Assembly: GCA_045631885.1 (NCBI GenBank)
Contig: JAZQVN010000030.1
Coordinates: forward strand, 1-24,997
Source: CAJOLV01 sp045631885
GTDB lineage: Bacteria > Bacillota_I > Bacilli_A > RFN20 > CAG-826
Direction of reading: 5' to 3'
Length of the DNA: 24,997 bases
This document shows positions 22,196-24,997 of this stretch, piece after piece (positions within the stretch are counted from its first letter, which is position 1; the number at the start of each line of letters is the position of its first letter). The notes under the pieces are model-generated. The model worked only from the letters and a program-made list of their open reading frames with translations. It ran no database searches and was not told where the DNA came from. The position numbers were made by a program, and so were the translations under genes.

Positions 22196-23170
22196 ATGGC
22201 AAATTCAACCGAAAGAAAGGGAATTCATCATATAGGCGAAATAGCAGAAAGTAGTGGATGGTTATTTCGCGAACAGCTAACAAATGATATCGGCATCGAC
22301 GCTCACATTGAGTTTATTGATTCATCTAATAAACCAAAACAATTAATTGCCTTGCAAATAAAATCTGGCAGTAGTTGGTTTAACGAGAAAACCAAAGATT
22401 ATGTTGTTTTTCGCGATATCGACGAGAGGCAATATTCATATTGGACAATGAATTCTTTACCATGCATTATAGTTCTGTATAATCCTAATGATAATACTTG
22501 TATATGGCAGGAGTTATCAAATAAAACGATAGAAAAAACAAAAAATGGTAATGGGAAAGGTTACTTTGTTAAAATCCCACTTAACCAGATTTTTTTAGAT
22601 TCTTCATCAAATGAAAAATTACTTTCATTAACCAATCTTCCTGAACATATCGTAAATTATAATTTCCTGTTATCTCAAAAGGTGTTTATGGAAGTAATTA
22701 ACAATGGTGGGGTTGTAAAACTACATTCATACGAATGGGTAAATAAATCTAGTGGCAGGGGTGAAACGGAACTAATAATAGATGATGGGAATGAAATAAA
22801 GAAATATTCCTATCCCTATTGGTTCCCTTTTACTCCATACGAAGACGTTTTTCCGCGTTTATTTCCTTGGGCTTCTTTTTCTGCCGACAAGGAGTTTTAC
22901 CAAGATAGTGATGAAACACTGTGGAAAGATTTAAATTGCTGGTATGACAAAGAAGAAGATGATTGGATTGTTGTAGGAGAATCTTTTGAAGAATTTCGCA
23001 AAAGTCTTAATCCAATGAGGAGTGTTGACCATGCTGGCGAAGTTGCTGAATATATGTTGATTCTTGCATTAAACGATTTAGGAAAATCATTTTTAAGAGT
23101 TGATGAATTCTTATCTAATGACCAACCATATAATTCTACTAGGCCAAAAGAAGAGGATGATTATAAATGA
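22196..23170 (+). CDS. DUF4365-domain nuclease-like protein
   Basis: A 324-residue protein. The N-terminal ~150 residues match the DUF4365 pattern: ERKGIHHIGEIAESSGWLFR, NDIGIDAHIEF (Asp31/Asp35) and IALQIKSGSSWF (Gln54-x-Lys56), an arrangement like the PD-(D/E)xK nuclease core. RQYSYWTMNSLPCIIVLYNP follows. The second half is unfamiliar and aromatic (YSYPYWFPFTPYEDVFPRLF). The SD CAGGAAA precedes the ATG. DUF4365 genes are frequent in defence islands, though their mechanism is mostly untested. The stop overlaps the next start by 4 nt (ATGA), so the two form a coupled pair. Confidence 0.75.
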   Translation: MANSTERKGIHHIGEIAESSGWLFREQLTNDIGIDAHIEFIDSSNKPKQLIALQIKSGSSWFNEKTKDYVVFRDIDERQYSYWTMNSLPCIIVLYNPNDNTCIWQELSNKTIEKTKNGNGKGYFVKIPLNQIFLDSSSNEKLLSLTNLPEHIVNYNFLLSQKVFMEVINNGGVVKLHSYEWVNKSSGRGETELIIDDGNEIKKYSYPYWFPFTPYEDVFPRLFPWASFSADKEFYQDSDETLWKDLNCWYDKEEDDWIVVGESFEEFRKSLNPMRSVDHAGEVAEYMLILALNDLGKSFLRVDEFLSNDQPYNSTRPKEEDDYK

Positions 23171-23565
23171 ATATTAAGTTATCTGAGTATAAAAATCCAA
23201 ATACAATTTCGGATGAATACGAATTAGATCCAACACAAGAATATGTGCTAATCGATTTTGAATCAGAATTAAAAATACAATCCGCCATTCTAATGTCTTT
23301 TCAGATAATGGGTGCTCCGCCAGCCTTCAAAAATTATCATGCATGGTTATATAAAAATGGATTTGATATTAATTCGCCAAATCCAACCAATGCATTTGTA
23401 TCTTCTTTTTATGGAAATAGGCCTTTGTGGAAGACAGATTATTCACAAGGCATTGTTGTAAAAGTTGATGGAGATGACGATTATTATATTGTTATGGAAT
23501 GTAGTTCAAAGAATAAAGGCTATAAACATTCGAGAATCGTTTTAACATTAGGCGGATGTTTATGA
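23167..23565 (+). CDS. Unknown protein coupled to the DUF4365 gene
   Basis: A 132-residue soluble acidic protein of unrecognised family, starting in the ATGA overlap with the DUF4365 stop. The middle contains FQIMGAPPAFKNYHAWLYKN and the end VVKVDGDDDYYIVMECSSKN then SRIVLTLGGCL. There is no membrane segment or nucleic-acid motif. A coupled start usually means the products work together, so it may be a partner, inhibitor or specificity subunit. This is inference from context. Confidence 0.65.
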   Translation: MNIKLSEYKNPNTISDEYELDPTQEYVLIDFESELKIQSAILMSFQIMGAPPAFKNYHAWLYKNGFDINSPNPTNAFVSSFYGNRPLWKTDYSQGIVVKVDGDDDYYIVMECSSKNKGYKHSRIVLTLGGCL

Positions 23566-23650
23566 TATTTTCGCGCGGAGCATAATGTCGATTTTGCTTT
23601 CAAAAAATAAAGCAGATAGAGTCCGTTGCTTAAATCAATGCTATCCTAAT

Positions 23651-23854
23651 ATGAGTTCTGAAGGAAGTACATTTATAAATGCAAATTTATTTATATGATT
23701 GTTTTAACGGCTCAAAGCAACGGATTAAATGTCAAAAAATACTTTTATTATATTCTTGCTAAACTTTACAATAATAAAGATGTTGAGTTTGTAACGGAAC
23801 AATGGTCTGCCAAATGAATTGTTCTTAGATGACATTAATAGATTTACTAAATAA
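23651..23854 (+). pseudogene. IS66-type transposase C-terminal remnant
   Basis: Three pieces in different frames line up as one C-terminus: MSSEGSTFINAN; IVLTAQSNGLNVKKYFYYIL continuing to EQWSAK; then LPNELFLDDINRFTK and TAA. IS66 transposases typically end with a TA(K/Q)xNGLN-x-(Y/K)KY block and a LP-(N/W) tail. At least two frameshifts and no upstream part: a dead scar. Confidence 0.6.
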
Positions 23855-23913
23855 ATTAACACGAAAAAAACGAGACCTCTTGTGTTTTATTTTGATACTT
23901 GTTATTTTAATGC

Positions 23914-24035
23914 TTAATTTAAATAACATTTTCTTCCATCTTGGAACGGATATTTATCTATATCATATGTGATTCTACCGCAAATTATCCAATAATTGTC
24001 TTGCAGGAATTTTCAATATTCGTATTTTATTGTTG
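23914..24035 (-). pseudogene. C-terminal fragment of an unidentified protein
   Basis: The minus strand reads KYEY, a TGA, then KFLQDNYWIICGRITYDIDK and YPFQDGRKCYLN before TAA. The composition is protein-like and a TGG-to-TGA change would restore the frame, but there is no start and I do not recognise it. The rest of the 23855-24094 gap is AT-rich and holds only the likely promoter of the last gene. Confidence 0.35.
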
Positions 24036-24094
24036 ATTAATAAAAAGTTCTAAAGTTGATTGAATTATAATTGCGAGTATATTATTTTATTCTC

Positions 24095-24997
24095 ATGTAT
24101 AAACAAATCAGCAAAGTATTGTTTTCAAGATCTTTTAGAAGAATGTCTGGCAAAACACAGTTATTTAGCAATTATTCTAACGATCATTATCACAATAGAT
24201 TAACTCATGTGTTGGAAGTTGAATCAATTTCTGAGCGAATCTGCAAATCACTAAAAATCTGTTGTAATGATTTATTGGTCAGGAATATTGCGCTATCGCA
24301 TGATTTGGGCCATACACCTTTTGGGCACGCCGGCGAACGCGCACTAAATGATATTGCTTATCAACTGGATAATTTAGGTGGGCTTCTTAATTTTGCAACA
24401 TATAGGAAAGTTTTGTTTAAACATAATTATTACTCCGCGAAAGTACTGCTTGGAATTGGACCATATAATAACAAGATTTACAATAAGATTCTAGCGGGAG
24501 TAATTTTGCATACCGACCTTGATTATAAAAAGCATCCCTTGAGTATAGCGGATAAAAAGAAGACTATGATGTTTTATGTTGAAAAATATGGTCAATCTAG
24601 GCATGTATGGAAACAAGTTAAAAATGGTTTTGCTGAGGCATATCTTGTTGCTCTTGCTGATGAAATTGCTCAAGTATCATCTGATTTGCATGATATTTTA
24701 ACATCAAGAATGCTCGTTGCTAATAGATCTATAATAGATAAAATATTGCCTAAATCTTTCAGGATTAATGTTATTGGGTATCCAAATGATGTACGAATAA
24801 AGAGCCTTGTAAATAGTCTTACAAATTATCTTGTTGATGGTGTTAGATACAATAAAACAAAAGGTTTCTATTTACTTAAAGCACAGCAATCTTCTTTTAA
24901 TTATGTTAAAGAAATGACAGAGGAAGTTATTCAATCATCTCCTCTTGTAAGATATTTTGATAATAAAGGCATTTATGTCATTAAAAAAATATTTAAA
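24095..24997 (+). CDS. Second dNTPase-like HD-domain protein (runs off right edge)
   Basis: An open frame of 301 codons to the window end. It starts MYKQISKVLFSRSFRRMSGK, then TQLF and NRLTHVLEVESISERIC (His38), NIALSHDLGHTPFGHAGE (His69-Asp70) and ALADEIAQVSSDLHD (Asp189). These are the H..HD..D metal ligands of dGTPase/dNTP triphosphohydrolases, in a form closer to the short type than the 18629 gene. No insertion separates the first His from the HD pair. It lacks an SD; TATATT/TATTAT with an upstream TTGATT ends 9-11 nt before the ATG, so the leader is very short. The likely role is dNTP hydrolysis; defence is suggested by the neighbourhood. The C-terminus is not visible. Confidence 0.78.
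   Translation, partial: MYKQISKVLFSRSFRRMSGKTQLFSNYSNDHYHNRLTHVLEVESISERICKSLKICCNDLLVRNIALSHDLGHTPFGHAGERALNDIAYQLDNLGGLLNFATYRKVLFKHNYYSAKVLLGIGPYNNKIYNKILAGVILHTDLDYKKHPLSIADKKKTMMFYVEKYGQSRHVWKQVKNGFAEAYLVALADEIAQVSSDLHDILTSRMLVANRSIIDKILPKSFRINVIGYPNDVRIKSLVNSLTNYLVDGVRYNKTKGFYLLKAQQSSFNYVKEMTEEVIQSSPLVRYFDNKGIYVIKKIFK

Noticed and set aside
24491..24673. Minus-strand frame within the last HD gene
   Set aside because: The plus strand holds a long open frame with HD motifs; this is its shadow.

Overview
The window comes from an AT-rich bacterium that uses the standard code: TGG encodes Trp, TGA is used as a stop, and most genes have AGGAGG-type Shine-Dalgarno (SD) sites. Gene families and style fit a low-GC Bacillota, perhaps a gut lineage. 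There is no rRNA, tRNA or housekeeping gene to place it further. The whole window looks accessory.

Left part (1-8.4 kb): a mobile element resembling a phage satellite. Two large serine recombinases and a SHOCT-type small protein lie in an overlapping minus-strand operon. An XRE repressor and a divergent Cro-like regulator flank a promoter with a candidate operator. A plus-strand replication operon follows: two small unknown proteins and a primase/VapE-type helicase. Next come GGACAAG-type repeats (possible origin), a G-rich packaging-site-like region, a P27-family small terminase and three small phage-type genes, two of them frameshifted. No large terminase, portal or capsid gene is visible.

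Middle (8.4-13.3 kb): a scar zone with the tail of an unknown gene, an unidentified minus-strand fragment and a resolvase C-terminus broken by one stop codon. Then comes a radical SAM/SPASM gene. It is divergent from a two-gene unit encoding a probably exported hydrophobic protein with a His-rich C-terminus and a partner of unknown function. The two directions share one palindromic -10 box. After them is a gene-free stretch holding terminators and regularly spaced repeats that look like insertion-sequence ends.

Right part (13.4-25 kb): a defence-type island. It holds a broken TIR gene, an apparently intact type II Thoeris pair (membrane/macro-domain ThsA and TIR ThsB), two tandem DUF4143-type ATPases behind a three-copy 33-bp repeat, and a dGTPase-like HD protein. 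It continues with a Schlafen/AlbA-type regulator with its own operators, an AAA ATPase stub, a DUF4365 nuclease-like gene with a coupled partner, an IS66 transposase scar, and a second dNTPase-like HD gene that runs off the end. The common themes are NAD-derived signalling, dNTP depletion and nuclease or ATPase sensing.

Several genes in the right two-thirds have no SD and a -10 box only 6-11 nt from the ATG, suggesting leaderless mRNAs. Family names come from motif reading, without database searches. Frameshifts could be real decay or assembly error.
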